This document shows, in pieces, positions 1 through 8,857 of a stretch of DNA of 45,973 nt; position 1 is the stretch's first letter; the number at the start of each line of letters is the position of its first letter. A model generated the notes under the pieces. It did no database searches. It worked only from the letters and a program-made list of their open reading frames with translations, and was not told where the DNA came from. The stretch spans positions 1 to 45,973 of the forward strand of contig NZ_LHZQ01000200.1 of assembly GCF_001580915.1 (NCBI RefSeq), written 5' to 3'. Position numbers and translations under genes: made by a program. This DNA comes from Acetobacter tropicalis. Lineage in GTDB: Bacteria; Pseudomonadota; Alphaproteobacteria; Acetobacterales; Acetobacteraceae.

Positions 1-18
1 TATAATATAGGAAGTATT

Positions 19-414
19 TCAAGTGCTAACAGGCCCTAGGGGTGCCCCCCATATATTTTCTTTTTCAATCTCTGTTTTGACAGCTTCAGCAGTTTTTTTT
101 TGATTTTCATCTTTATAAAATATGACAGAACGATACTGCGTTCCTATGTCATTTCCCTGCCGATTAAGCGTGGTAGGATCATGCAAGGTAAAGAAGATTT
201 TCAGCAAATCTTTGTAGCTGATTATTTCAGGATCAAATTCAACCTCAACTACTTCGGCGTGGCCTGTCTGACCGCTACAAACCTGCTTGTAGGTTGGGGC
301 TTCCGTGTCGCCCCCGGCATAACCGGGCGTCAGAGATAAAATGCCGCGCATGCCACGTAAAACGGCCTCGACGCACCAGAAACATCCACCACCGAGAACA
401 GCTGTATCAGACAT
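19..414 (-). CDS. msrA: Peptide methionine (S)-S-oxide reductase MsrA, 3' end apparently frameshifted
   Basis: MsrA reduces methionine S-sulfoxide in oxidised proteins, with thioredoxin as usual electron donor. The catalytic GCFWC motif is at about residues 10-14 and the family blocks [18 protein letters not shown] and [10 protein letters not shown] follow in order. The ATG start has a GGAG seven bases upstream. The frame stops after 131 residues, while the family is about 160-180 long, so the conserved FYPAEDYHQ-type segment and C-terminal region are missing. Reading one base further at positions 21-22 turns the end into VSTEILPIL, which resembles the family's next block (VTEI-P). This points to a one-base insertion, real or a sequencing error, or to a broken gene whose tail lies outside the window. 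Identity of the N-terminal part is certain; whether the protein is functional cannot be judged here. Confidence 0.85.
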   Translation of the reverse strand: MSDTAVLGGGCFWCVEAVLRGMRGILSLTPGYAGGDTEAPTYKQVCSGQTGHAEVVEVEFDPEIISYKDLLKIFFTLHDPTTLNRQGNDIGTQYRSVIFYKDENQKKTAEAVKTEIEKENIWGAPLGPVST

Positions 415-521
415 TTCAGTCTCCGATTATTCAGGTCATAGAAAAAGCCATAACGCAGTAAACGCAAGTCGGTCAGCATACTCTTCAGACGCTGACCGCT
501 ATTGCATCACTCTTCGCTATA

Positions 522-3218
522 TTAGCTGATGCGTGCAAGCGCTGCTTGCAGACGAGAGCGCTCACCTTGCTGATTTTCCAAACGTTCCCGCATTTCTTCT
601 ACAATTTCAGGCTTTGCGCGGGTCACAAAATTTTCGTTACCGAGTTTTTTCGCGGTTTTTTCAATCTCATCCTCTGCCTTAGCCAGTTCTTTCTTGAGGC
701 GTTCTTGCTCGGCTGTGATGTCAATCAAGCCTTCCAGCGGAATAACCAGTGTTGCTTCATCAACAACAGCTTGAGCCGAACCGCGGGGAACTTCACCTTC
801 CAAAGCCGCAACCTCAGAGACGCGTGCCATACGGGCGATGGCTTCTTTCCAGCGCTCAGCACGAGCAACGGTTTCCGGGTTTGCATCTTTCAGAAATACC
901 GGAGCTTTCTGAGAAGGCGGAACATTCATTTCTGAACGCACGGTCCGTATTTCGGAAATCAGACGGATAATCTGATCACATTCAGAAAGTGCTGTCTGTG
1001 CTTCTGTCATCTTCACAGGTTCGGGCCATGGAGCAGAAATCAGACTTCCTTCTGCTCCAAAGCCAAACGAATGCCATAGATCATCTGTGACAAATGGCAT
1101 AACGGGCTGCAGCAGGCGCAGGATGATGTTTAGCACATACGCCGCAACACCACGAATTTCGGCGGCTTCTGCTGCATTGGTTGAGGCAAAAACGGGCTTG
1201 GCAAACTCAAGGAACCAATCGCAGAAACGATTCCAGATGAAGCGATAGCAGGTTAATGCGTATTCATCGAAACGGTAGACTTCCAACGCTCTGGTGGCGT
1301 CCTGAATAGCGGCGGAAGCTTCCGTTATGATCCAGCGGCCGAGCGAGGACTGGACAGTTGCTGGATCAAAATTTTCCTGTGCTTTAACGCCGTTCATTTC
1401 GCAGAAGCGCGCCGCATTCCAGATTTTGGTAACAAAAGCGCGGTAGTCTTCAACTTTTTTACGCCCCAGCTTGACGTCTCGACCAATGCCGGTCAGTGCG
1501 CAAATCGTGAAGCGCATAGCATCGGCACCGAAATCGTCAATCAGGTCCAGAGGGTCGATGCCGTTTCCTTTGCTCTTGGACATTTTCTGTCCACGCTCGT
1601 CCCGCACCAATCCATGAATAAAAACGTGGCGGAACGGCACATCTTTCATGAAGTGCTCACCCATCATAATCATTCTGGCAACCCAGAAGAAAATGATGTC
1701 AAAGCCCGTCACCAAAACGTCTGTCGGGTAGTAGCGTGCAAGTTCAGGTGTTTTCTCTGGCCAGCCTAGTGTGGAAAATGGCCAAAGCCCAGATGAAAAC
1801 CATGTATCAAGAACATCTTCATCTTGCGTGAGAGATTCAGTTTTACCGTAATGACCTACCGCCTGAGCTTGAGCGTCAGCTTCATCTCGCGCAACAAATA
1901 CGTGTCCATCTGGTCCATACCAAGCGGGAATACGATGGCCCCACCACAACTGGCGAGAAATACACCATGGCTGAATGTCACGCATCCACGCGAAAAAGGT
2001 ATTTTCCCACTGTTTGGGGATGAAAGTGATTTTACCACTGGTAACAGCTTCAATGGCCGGGCCTGCCAGTTTGGCGGCGTCACAGTACCACTGGGTTGTC
2101 AGGCGCGGCTCAATCACTGCACCGCCGCGTTCAGCATGTGGCACCTGATGCCGGTGTGGCTCTATTTTTTCGAGCCAGCCCAAGGTTTCCAGTTCGGTGA
2201 CAATGACCTTGCGGGCCTCTTCACGTGAGAGGCCGTTCAATGTTTTGACAAAATCAGGATCAGCCAGGCCCGGAACAAGCTGTAATTCGTCTTCTATTTC
2301 TTCGAGTATGATGCGTGCTTCTTCATCAAGCACGGAGAGCATGGGAAGTTGATGTCGGCGTCCAACTTCAAAGTCATTAAAGTCATGTGCAGGGGTAATT
2401 TTTACCGCCCCTGTTCCCTTTTCAGGATCGGAGTGAAGATCCGCGACAATGGGAATCAAGCGCCCAGTGAGAGGGAGGCGGACGGACTGACCAATCAGGG
2501 CGGCGTAACGTTCATCTTCAGGATGTACGGCAACGGCCACGTCACCCAGCATGGTTTCCGGCCGGGTCGTGGCAACCGTAATGCAGATATCGCCCTGCCC
2601 TTCTACCGGATAACGGATGTACCAGAGTTTGCCCGCAACATCTTTGCTTTCAACTTCAAGGTCAGAAATAGCAGAGCGGAACACCGGATCCCAGTTAACG
2701 AGCCGCCGGTCACGATAGATCAGGCCTTCCTGATACAGTGTGACAAAAACTTCCTTAACAGCACGTGATAGCCCTTCATCCATGGTGAAGCGTTCACGTG
2801 GCCAATCAAGAGAGGCTCCTAACCGACGAAGCTGCTGCGTAATTCCGCCACCGGATTCCTCTTTCCACTTCCACACACGTTGCGTGAAAGCGTCTCGCCC
2901 CAATTCTTGGCGCGTGGTGTTTTCTGCCGCGAGTGCACGTTCAACAACCATCTGAGTCGCGATGCCAGCATGATCTGTGCCTGGCTGCCACAGAGTATCA
3001 AAGCCTTGCATCCGTTTCCAGCGGATCAGCGTATCCTGCAATGTCATGGTGAGCGCATGCCCCATGTGCAGAGTGCCTGTTACGTTCGGCGGCGGGATCA
3101 TGATGGTGAAAGGCTCTTGGGTGCTTTCAGGCTGAGCTGAAAAGGCCTTCTGGCTTTCCCACAAAGTATAAAGGCGCTTTTCAGTTTCAGCAGGCTCAAA
3201 CGTTTTGTTCAGCATCAT
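522..3218 (-). CDS. valS: Valyl-tRNA synthetase
   Basis: Class I aminoacyl-tRNA synthetase that charges tRNA-Val in the cytoplasm. The sequence has the HIGH-type motif HMGH near residue 52 after PPPNVTGTL, the editing (CP1) domain with TTRPETMLGD, the KMSKSKGN loop near residue 555, the anticodon-binding domain, and a C-terminal coiled-coil arm rich in E, K and R over the last 60 residues, which is typical of ValS. At about 900 residues it is of family length. The start is uncertain: ATG at 3218, ATG at 3215 or TTG at 3224 all fit the frame and none has a strong Shine-Dalgarno. It follows the popZ-like gene, an order common in alphaproteobacteria. A 7-8 bp inverted repeat (470-477 with 491-498) lies just past its stop but has no U-tract. 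Confidence 0.97.
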   Translation of the reverse strand: MMLNKTFEPAETEKRLYTLWESQKAFSAQPESTQEPFTIMIPPPNVTGTLHMGHALTMTLQDTLIRWKRMQGFDTLWQPGTDHAGIATQMVVERALAAENTTRQELGRDAFTQRVWKWKEESGGGITQQLRRLGASLDWPRERFTMDEGLSRAVKEVFVTLYQEGLIYRDRRLVNWDPVFRSAISDLEVESKDVAGKLWYIRYPVEGQGDICITVATTRPETMLGDVAVAVHPEDERYAALIGQSVRLPLTGRLIPIVADLHSDPEKGTGAVKITPAHDFNDFEVGRRHQLPMLSVLDEEARIILEEIEDELQLVPGLADPDFVKTLNGLSREEARKVIVTELETLGWLEKIEPHRHQVPHAERGGAVIEPRLTTQWYCDAAKLAGPAIEAVTSGKITFIPKQWENTFFAWMRDIQPWCISRQLWWGHRIPAWYGPDGHVFVARDEADAQAQAVGHYGKTESLTQDEDVLDTWFSSGLWPFSTLGWPEKTPELARYYPTDVLVTGFDIIFFWVARMIMMGEHFMKDVPFRHVFIHGLVRDERGQKMSKSKGNGIDPLDLIDDFGADAMRFTICALTGIGRDVKLGRKKVEDYRAFVTKIWNAARFCEMNGVKAQENFDPATVQSSLGRWIITEASAAIQDATRALEVYRFDEYALTCYRFIWNRFCDWFLEFAKPVFASTNAAEAAEIRGVAAYVLNIILRLLQPVMPFVTDDLWHSFGFGAEGSLISAPWPEPVKMTEAQTALSECDQIIRLISEIRTVRSEMNVPPSQKAPVFLKDANPETVARAERWKEAIARMARVSEVAALEGEVPRGSAQAVVDEATLVIPLEGLIDITAEQERLKKELAKAEDEIEKTAKKLGNENFVTRAKPEIVEEMRERLENQQGERSRLQAALARIS

Positions 3219-3235
3219 ATCCAACCAGCAAACGT

Positions 3236-3268
3236 AAAAAAGGCGGAAGGCATATTATACCCCCGCCT
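3236..3268 (-). terminator. Probable intrinsic terminator between popZ-like gene and valS, containing a TATAAT
   Basis: On the minus strand a six-base stem AGGCGG / CCGCCT (3268-3263 with 3246-3241) encloses a 16-base loop and is followed directly by a run of six T. This has the shape of an intrinsic terminator for the upstream popZ-like transcript. The loop holds a perfect TATAAT (3259-3254) about 36 bases before the valS ATG, so the same bases may be the -10 of a valS promoter. No good -35 is seen 17 bases upstream. Confidence 0.5.
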
Positions 3269-3316
3269 CAAGCAGAATGGAGCATCCTGCATACCAAGAA
3301 GAGACCAAGCAGTAAT

Positions 3317-3346
3317 TCTCTTTCCTGCGCTTGGACAGGAAAGAGA
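3317..3346. repeat. 11-bp perfect inverted repeat after the popZ-like gene
   Basis: TCTCTTTCCTG (3317-3327) pairs perfectly with CAGGAAAGAGA (3336-3346) across an 8-base loop. It starts about 15 bases past the popZ-like stop. No T-run follows on either strand, so a stable 3'-end hairpin fits better than an intrinsic terminator. Confidence 0.6.
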
Positions 3347-3360
3347 TATTTACCGCAGGG

Positions 3361-4059
3361 TTATAGGCCGCGTTGAGTCAGACGCTCTACTTCCTTACGG
3401 ACTGCCGCCTGCACGATTCCCGCCAGATGAGCATCCAGCCATTTTTTGAGGAAAACACGCACCTCCTGACGGACGATATCTTCGACAGTCAGAGAACCTT
3501 CATGTGTGATGGCCACTTTTCTCTCCTCATGTTCTCTCAGGTACTTTTCCTGAAGGGTTTTTTGCAGAACGGAAAACGAACTTCCAGTGTCGGAAATGGT
3601 TTCGTCATTCAGGGGAATCGGCAGGGAACCGGACATATTTTCAGCCTTATCAATCAGTTCAATTTGTCTGAGATCAGTAACAGACAGAACCTCGTTACTG
3701 TCCGCATTTTCTGGGAGAGAGGCATCTGATGGTGCCTCTTTCACCAAAACCTGCGTGCTTTTATCCGGTCCATCTGCATGACTGTCATGCTTCTGTTTTA
3801 TGGCCTCTGAACCGAGAGGCTGTCCAGTATCAGTTTGGTCCTCTGTTCCTAAAGGCATGCCGTCATGAGTATGCGAATCGGTCCCGCCTGCCATCATCGC
3901 GGGGGACAGAACAAGGATGTCCTCATCTTCATCCTCGGAGCTGGAAGATGGACCAGCGCTCTGCGCAGCCATATGCTCGTTGTGCAAAACCTGCCTTATG
4001 GATGACAACACATCCGCAACAGATCGCCCTGTTTCTTCTGTCTCGTGAGGTGACGTCAT
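3361..4059 (-). CDS. PopZ / DUF2497-family polar organising protein
   Basis: Family knowledge: DUF2497 proteins include Caulobacter PopZ, which self-assembles at the cell pole and anchors the chromosome partition machinery. Seen here: a short N-terminal helix (about residues 10-32, with VADVLSSIRQVL), a long acidic disordered linker rich in D, E, S, T and G, and a conserved C-terminal helical block (about 190-232, TVEDIVRQEVRVFLKKWLD onward) that matches the family's oligomerisation end. At 232 residues it is close to PopZ size. The ATG has AGGA eight bases upstream. It sits 34 bases after tolC and before valS, the usual alphaproteobacterial order. The family is clear; true orthology to PopZ function is inferred, so no symbol is given. 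Confidence 0.85.
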   Translation of the reverse strand: MTSPHETEETGRSVADVLSSIRQVLHNEHMAAQSAGPSSSSEDEDEDILVLSPAMMAGGTDSHTHDGMPLGTEDQTDTGQPLGSEAIKQKHDSHADGPDKSTQVLVKEAPSDASLPENADSNEVLSVTDLRQIELIDKAENMSGSLPIPLNDETISDTGSSFSVLQKTLQEKYLREHEERKVAITHEGSLTVEDIVRQEVRVFLKKWLDAHLAGIVQAAVRKEVERLTQRGL

Positions 4060-4093
4060 TAAAAAATTCCTGCCAAACGACTGCTCTCAGCAA

Positions 4094-5527
4094 TTAACGA
4101 CCTGGCTGATTGACTGCGTAGTCGTTTATTCCCCATAGCCGGTCTTTTACTGCTTGGTAATAGGCTTTGTCATCATAAAGGGGCACATTCAGTTTCAAGT
4201 CTGCAGCCGTAAGGCGGCCGATTGCAGATGCAACATTATATGATGCCAAGACCATATTGCTCAGACTTTGCACGAGAGCGACCTGAGCCTGCAGAAGTGT
4301 TTCCTGTTGCTGAAGAACTTCCAGTGTGGTGCTTGTTCCAACAATAGCCTGACGTTCCACACCATCCAGCGCCACGGTTCCTGCTCTGATAGCAGCGCGA
4401 TTGCTGGAAATGGCAGCTTGATAGGATACCAGTTTCTGCCAATTGGAAACAGCATCCTGCGCGGCGGTCCGGCGCTGAATATCAACTTCCCGGTGAGCCG
4501 CCTGCACCTGCTGTTTGGCCTGCCGAACAGCAGCATATTCCGAACCACCCTGATAGACTGGAATATTGAAATTCAGCATGGCGTATTTGTTTTCATCAAT
4601 TTGATGATTCAAACTTTGGTTTACTTGCCGTTGATATGCTGCTGTCGCAGAAATTTTTGGCATGATCGCTGAAATGGCGACAGAAACAGCGTCTTTCTGT
4701 GAAGATTCGGTGAAAAGAGCATTAATAACGTCTGGATTGTTACGCACAGCCATAGCGGCTGCCGTTTGCTCATTTTTTACCGGAAGAACCAACGGTTGTG
4801 GTGGCACGAGATTGGGCGGAGGTGCCATTCCAACAATTTGCATATAAGTTGCCTGGGCTGTCTGCAACGTCCCTTCAGACTGCTGACGGGCTGCTTTAGC
4901 TGTAGCATAGGCTGATTCTGCCTGCGCTACATCTGTGCGGGTAATCTCTCCTACACGGAAGCGTTCATTGGTCGCACGTAGCTGCTGCTGCAAAACGCGC
5001 TCATTATTAATGTTAAGCTGAAGAAGCTGCTCGTCTTCAATAACGCTGACATAGGCGTTCACTACATTCTTGAAGACTTGCTGCTCTACAGAAATCAGAT
5101 TGGCACGAGCGGCCATTACCTTATTAACAGCCTGATGGGTAGCTGCCGTTGTCTTGCCACCGCTATAAATAGGCTGCTGAATTGAGACCCCGGCAGTATA
5201 GCCAGGCGTATCATATATGCGTAAATAACCAGGCTGATCGGCGCTGCCTTGATAGTCGTTCTGTCCCTTATAGTAAGTTAGGCCGACATTGCCCGTAACT
5301 GTCGGCCGCCATCCAGCCAGGGCAGTCGGCACTTGTTCGTCCGTAGCACGCAAGGTGGCGCGGGCTTGCTGCAGGGTCGGATTAGTCAGATACGCAGACG
5401 CAAGAGCTTCCTGCAGTGTATGCGGCACAAAAGTGGGGGAGCCGCTCCCATCATATTTTTGAGCCCACGCGGTGGAACTGCAAAGCGCGGCTGTTAAGCC
5501 GATGCCCACTCCGCAAATACGCCTCAT
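4094..5527 (-). CDS. tolC: TolC-family outer membrane efflux protein
   Basis: Outer membrane channel-tunnel that forms the exit duct for type I secretion systems and RND/MFP drug efflux pumps. A signal peptide is visible (MRR, hydrophobic core to about residue 20, AWA cleavage site before Q). The mature part has the duplicated OEP architecture: long helices rich in Q, A and E, beta segments such as NVGLTYYKG and NFNIPVYQGG, and the repeat pair around QQPIYSGGKT and NIPVYQGGSE. At 477 residues it is standard length. The start has GGGAG seven bases upstream. It lies between the isoaspartate methyltransferase-like gene and the popZ-like gene. No pump gene is adjacent, so it probably serves systems encoded elsewhere. 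Confidence 0.95.
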   Translation of the reverse strand: MRRICGVGIGLTAALCSSTAWAQKYDGSGSPTFVPHTLQEALASAYLTNPTLQQARATLRATDEQVPTALAGWRPTVTGNVGLTYYKGQNDYQGSADQPGYLRIYDTPGYTAGVSIQQPIYSGGKTTAATHQAVNKVMAARANLISVEQQVFKNVVNAYVSVIEDEQLLQLNINNERVLQQQLRATNERFRVGEITRTDVAQAESAYATAKAARQQSEGTLQTAQATYMQIVGMAPPPNLVPPQPLVLPVKNEQTAAAMAVRNNPDVINALFTESSQKDAVSVAISAIMPKISATAAYQRQVNQSLNHQIDENKYAMLNFNIPVYQGGSEYAAVRQAKQQVQAAHREVDIQRRTAAQDAVSNWQKLVSYQAAISSNRAAIRAGTVALDGVERQAIVGTSTTLEVLQQQETLLQAQVALVQSLSNMVLASYNVASAIGRLTAADLKLNVPLYDDKAYYQAVKDRLWGINDYAVNQPGR

Positions 5528-5653
5528 GTGCTTCTCCCACTTAAATGACTAAATATTTATGCTGCCCTTACATGGCACGACATAGGACATATTTCTATCA
5601 CTTAAACTCGAAAAACACACTCCCTCGATTTTTCTGGTTGAATATTTCAGAGC

Positions 5654-6379
5654 CTAAAATTGAAAACTTGAGGTTGGCGATAGGCCCTGGAGAGGAGGTA
5701 AAAAGCCATCAAAGAGGAAAGTTTTGGTAAAAATTGTTGAAGAGCGATTTTCTCGGTACGCCTGAAAGCCAGAGGCCATGCCATGAGTTGTGGCCCACAT
5801 GCCGACAATAGCCCCCTTGTCACTCAGTTGTTCATCGCAAAATTGGGGCACATCAAACACTGTGCCGTCGAAATAGATCAGATCGTAAGGTGCGTTCGAA
5901 GGGTGACCATCTTTGAGGTTGCCTACAACCCATGTCACGGAAGGGGCATGACGTTGGCAGAATCTCTCCCCGATTTCTGCGAGGGTAGGATCAGATTCCA
6001 AAGCTGTGACGTTTTTGCCTAAATGAGCAAAAATTGCCGCCGTGTACCCAGCTCCGGCACCGACGATTAATGTTTTTTTGAGTGATCCGGAAAAGCTGGC
6101 TTGTACCAGGCGTGCTGTAATAAGTGGTTGAGCTAAAACGCGCTTCTGCCCGATTGGCACATTTACATCCGCATAGGCGATTGCCTGTTGTGCAGTGGGA
6201 ACACATTCTTCGCGTGGCAACGTGCGCATGATCTTCAAAAGCTGAGGATCGGTAATTTCTGAAGGCCGGAGTTGGTCATCAACCATATAATCGCGGGCCT
6301 GTGCAAAATCATTCAGATAAAACTGGGGCCGATTGCCAAGGAGGCTGGTGGTCGAACAGTCAGCAGTCATGTGTTTCAA
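5654..6379 (-). CDS. Protein-L-isoaspartate O-methyltransferase family protein
   Basis: The PCMT family uses S-adenosylmethionine to methylate isoaspartyl residues and so start repair of damaged proteins. The family N-terminal pattern ARDYMVDDQLRP is at about residues 28-39. A Rossmann SAM-binding core follows, with LIVGAGAGYTAAIFAHLG as motif I and TALESDP as the acidic loop. PYDLIYFDGT is the post-I/II segment. At 241 residues it is slightly longer than E. coli Pcm. Chosen start: TTG at 6379, which has GAGG five bases upstream; an ATG eleven bases further in (6370) lacks a well-placed Shine-Dalgarno. It precedes tolC by 126 bases, an order I know from other alphaproteobacteria. These alphaproteobacterial members are divergent from Pcm, so the isoaspartate activity is family inference. 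Confidence 0.85.
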   Translation of the reverse strand: MKHMTADCSTTSLLGNRPQFYLNDFAQARDYMVDDQLRPSEITDPQLLKIMRTLPREECVPTAQQAIAYADVNVPIGQKRVLAQPLITARLVQASFSGSLKKTLIVGAGAGYTAAIFAHLGKNVTALESDPTLAEIGERFCQRHAPSVTWVVGNLKDGHPSNAPYDLIYFDGTVFDVPQFCDEQLSDKGAIVGMWATTHGMASGFQAYRENRSSTIFTKTFLFDGFLPPLQGLSPTSSFQF

Positions 6380-6468
6380 GTGCCCTCTTCCGCGTCACTG
6401 ATGAGATAAAAATCATCGCACATAAGTCTGTGTGGCACAGGGTGGGTAAAATCGCACAACACAACGGC

Positions 6469-6497
6469 TTGACCGATGCGCCCTGACAGGACATAAG
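6469..6497 (+). promoter_or_regulatory. Sigma-70-type promoter of tRNA-Cys
   Basis: TTGACC (6469-6474), a 17-base spacer and CATAAG (6492-6497) match five of six and four of six consensus bases. The -10 ends 14 bases before the mature tRNA 5' end, which is the expected distance for a tRNA gene with a short leader. Confidence 0.6.
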
Positions 6498-6511
6498 GCT
6501 CTCACGTCACT

Positions 6512-6585
6512 GGTCCGGTGGCAGAATGGTGATGCAGCGGACTGCAAATCCGCGTACGTGGGTTCGATTCCCGCCCGGACCTCCA
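6512..6585 (+). tRNA. tRNA-Cys (GCA)
   Basis: A full cloverleaf can be drawn by eye. The acceptor stem is GGTCCGG with CCGGACC, the anticodon stem GCGGA / TCCGC holds loop CTGCAAA with anticodon GCA at 6544-6546, and the T arm is GTGGG TTCGATT CCCGC. The discriminator is T (U) and the CCA end is encoded. Length is 74 bases. Confidence 0.97.
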
Positions 6586-6646
6586 GTTTTATGGCTGGAG
6601 AATGCCTTTTTAAAAGGGCTCACGTTCTTCCTTTTGAAAATATGTA

Positions 6647-6677
6647 AAAGCCTTTCTTTTCAAAAAAGAAAGGCTTT
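6647..6677. terminator. 14-bp hairpin between tRNA-Cys and the convergent SDR gene
   Basis: AAAGCCTTTCTTTT (6647-6660) pairs perfectly with AAAAGAAAGGCTTT (6664-6677) around a 3-base loop. It lies five bases past the SDR stop on the minus strand, where the distal arm ends in CTTTTA, and downstream of tRNA-Cys on the plus strand. It probably ends transcription from both sides. Confidence 0.7.
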
Positions 6678-6681
6678 CCGG

Positions 6682-7488
6682 CTATGAATTTTTTGCTGGT
6701 TTTTGGTCGGCCTTCAGGTTGAGCAGGATACGTTCCCTCAGAAAATGAGGAACGAGGCGTTCTGCGACACGCAGGGCCCGAAACTGCCAGGGAAAAATAT
6801 ACTCTTTTTTACCAGCGTTGATCGCCCGCATGATGCGACGGGCTGCACTACCAGCAGAGACAAGAAAGGGAAGCGTCCCTTCAAGTCGTTGGCTCATTGG
6901 TGTGTCCACAAATCCAGGAATGATGAGTGTGGTGCGAACGTTATGTTTGGCCCATCCCAGATTGGCCGCCTCGGCAAACCGCGCAAGTCCCGCTTTCGAG
7001 CTGCTGTAGGATGCCGCAAAAGGTAACTCATAGAATCCTGCAACAGAGCCGATGAGTGCAATTTTTCCACCGCCTCGCGGAATCATGCGTTCAGCAGCAG
7101 CCGTCGCCAGTGTGGTGGGGATGGCAAAATTGACGAGAGAGAGCGCCAGAACTTTTTCAGGATCTTCTGTAGGGTGCCCTGCCGTCTGAATATCAGAAAG
7201 GCCAGCTCCAAGAATAACAAGGTCGAGTGGGTGCTTGGTATCGTCTTCCCGTATGGCCTGAAGGGCGGCTTTGCCATCCAGAAGATTGATCTGGCGGGTG
7301 ACAACGGCAGCCCCTCGGGCGCAACAAAGTGTCGCCAGACGCTGAAGGCGCTCCGCATTTCGTCCCCATAAAATCAGGGTTCGTCCGGGTTTTGCATAAC
7401 GTCTGGCTAGCTCCATCCCGATGCCTCCTGTAGCGCCAGTAATCAGAATCGAGCGTAGTTCAGAGCCTTTGAGATGAACCTGGTTCAC
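6682..7488 (-). CDS. SDR-family NAD(P)-dependent oxidoreductase
   Basis: Classical short-chain dehydrogenase/reductase. The nucleotide-binding motif TGATGGIG is at about residues 18-25, the NAG-like motif appears as LGAGLSD near 93-99, the catalytic Ser is in LIGSVAG, and the active-site YSSSK follows about 13 residues later. The PGFVDTPM segment after it is also typical. The substrate cannot be read from sequence. The start is GTG with a GGGGGA five bases upstream. C-terminal residues past 215 are basic and amphipathic (W-Q-F-R-A-L-R, then VPHFLRERILL), which might hold the protein at the membrane. It is divergent from the GNAT-like gene across a 72-base gap. Confidence 0.9.
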   Translation of the reverse strand: MNQVHLKGSELRSILITGATGGIGMELARRYAKPGRTLILWGRNAERLQRLATLCCARGAAVVTRQINLLDGKAALQAIREDDTKHPLDLVILGAGLSDIQTAGHPTEDPEKVLALSLVNFAIPTTLATAAAERMIPRGGGKIALIGSVAGFYELPFAASYSSSKAGLARFAEAANLGWAKHNVRTTLIIPGFVDTPMSQRLEGTLPFLVSAGSAARRIMRAINAGKKEYIFPWQFRALRVAERLVPHFLRERILLNLKADQKPAKNS

Positions 7489-7560
7489 ACTTCCCCCTTT
7501 TCCATTCGGTCGGAATGAGGCATCACCGTTCGGTTTGAAGGCGCAGTTGATGGAGCACCG

Positions 7561-8706
7561 ATGACTAATTCTGACCAGATTGTCGTATCCCCCGTTTCGG
7601 GTGCGCGTCAGCTTGCGCTATTTATCCGGCTGCCACGGCTTTTGTATAGCGGTTTGCCAAGTTATGTGCCGCCTTTGGATATGGAGCAGAAAGGAATGCT
7701 CCACCCCAAACGCTCACGTTTTTTTGAGCATGGTTCTGCTTGTTACTTTCTGGCATGGCGTAACGGAAAGCCGATTGGGCGTATTTCTGCACAGATTGAC
7801 CAATTGGCTCTGGAGCAGGATGGACCACGGACCGGTTTCTTTGGTGCATTGGATGCGGTGGAGACTGAGTGTGTCAAACCTTTGCTTGATGCAGCAACGG
7901 ATTGGTTGCGCCAGCAAGGGATAGAACGTATTCGGGGTCCTTGGACGCTGAATTATCATGGTGAATCCGGCACCATGATCGAAGGGCAAATGGAGCCGCC
8001 TATGGTTGGTACAGGCTGGCATCCGGAAACGTTGGGCCCAGCTATCGAGCGAGCTGGCTTCGCCAAGGCCATGGACCTTCTTTCTTATCGCATGGAAGTC
8101 AGTCCCGTTGCGGAGCGTGCCAACCGAGTTCCTGCCAATCTGCGAGCTCGTCTGGGGGCAGTTACGGTACGCAGTCTGCGCAAGGATCATATTGCGGAAG
8201 ACGCCGATATTCTCCGGGATATCTATAATGATGCATGGGCGGGAACGTGGGGGAACGTGCCGATTACCCGTGATGAAGTGCAGGCTCTTTTAGCCTCACT
8301 GAAACCTGTACTGAAGCCAGAACAGTATGTTCTTGTTGAATTTGAAGGTGAACCAGTAGCAATCGCGCTGGTTGTGCCGAACATTTTTGATATCAGTGGT
8401 GACTTGAATGGTGCTCCCTCCCCTATTGGTTGGGTTAAGCTTGGCTCCCGAATTCTGACCCATGATTTTCATTCAGCCCGAGTCATTTTGTTGGGTGTAA
8501 AGAAGAAGCTGGCGGGAACCGCTTTGAGTGCCGTTATTCCTGCCCTGCTGATTGATGAACTAATGCAGCGGGGGCATGTTCTGCCTTATAGGACTATTGA
8601 GCTAGGCTGGGTGTTGGAAACAAACGTTGGAATACGCAACCTGATAGAACGCATTGTACCCACGCCTTACAAAAAGCATCGAATGTACGAGAAAACTATC
8701 TCTTGA
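7561..8706 (+). CDS. GNAT-like N-acetyltransferase superfamily protein
   Basis: A 381-residue cytoplasmic protein of a type often annotated as a GNAT acyltransferase or, doubtfully, as dATP pyrophosphohydrolase. Visible hallmarks are an N-terminal half with YVPPLDMEQKGMLHP and RNGKPIGRISAQID (GNAT beta strands), then GFFGALDAVE, a helix LLDAATDWLRQQG and IRGPWTLNYHGESG. The second half repeats an acyltransferase-like fold, with ILRDIYNDAWAGTWGNVP. No signal peptide or membrane segment is seen. GGAG stands five bases before the ATG. It is transcribed alone, divergent from the SDR and convergent with thiL. The actual substrate is unknown to me. Confidence 0.75.
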   Translation: MTNSDQIVVSPVSGARQLALFIRLPRLLYSGLPSYVPPLDMEQKGMLHPKRSRFFEHGSACYFLAWRNGKPIGRISAQIDQLALEQDGPRTGFFGALDAVETECVKPLLDAATDWLRQQGIERIRGPWTLNYHGESGTMIEGQMEPPMVGTGWHPETLGPAIERAGFAKAMDLLSYRMEVSPVAERANRVPANLRARLGAVTVRSLRKDHIAEDADILRDIYNDAWAGTWGNVPITRDEVQALLASLKPVLKPEQYVLVEFEGEPVAIALVVPNIFDISGDLNGAPSPIGWVKLGSRILTHDFHSARVILLGVKKKLAGTALSAVIPALLIDELMQRGHVLPYRTIELGWVLETNVGIRNLIERIVPTPYKKHRMYEKTIS

Positions 8707-8812
8707 AAATAAAAATGGTGCATTCAAATTTGATGGATGCGCCCTGCGTGGTAATATCTCTAACCATTTTGCATTATAGGGATTTTTCAGAGATATTTAA
8801 TTATACCAAAGT

Positions 8813-8857
8813 AAAATAATAATCTGGAAAGCCATTAAAAATGGCTCCAGCCAGATT
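8813..8857 (-). terminator. Intrinsic terminator of thiL
   Basis: On the minus strand AATCTGG (8857-8851) pairs with CCAGATT (8827-8821), and an inner AGCCATT / AATGGCT pair closes a small loop. ATTATTTTA follows. The hairpin overlaps the last codons and stop of thiL. Confidence 0.65.

Noticed and set aside
100-339. Plus-strand frame of 79 codons
   Set aside because: It is antisense to the conserved MsrA coding sequence and has no family resemblance.
7561-8706. dATP pyrophosphohydrolase annotation sometimes given to this family
   Set aside because: No Nudix box or phosphohydrolase motif is visible; the fold signals point to GNAT.
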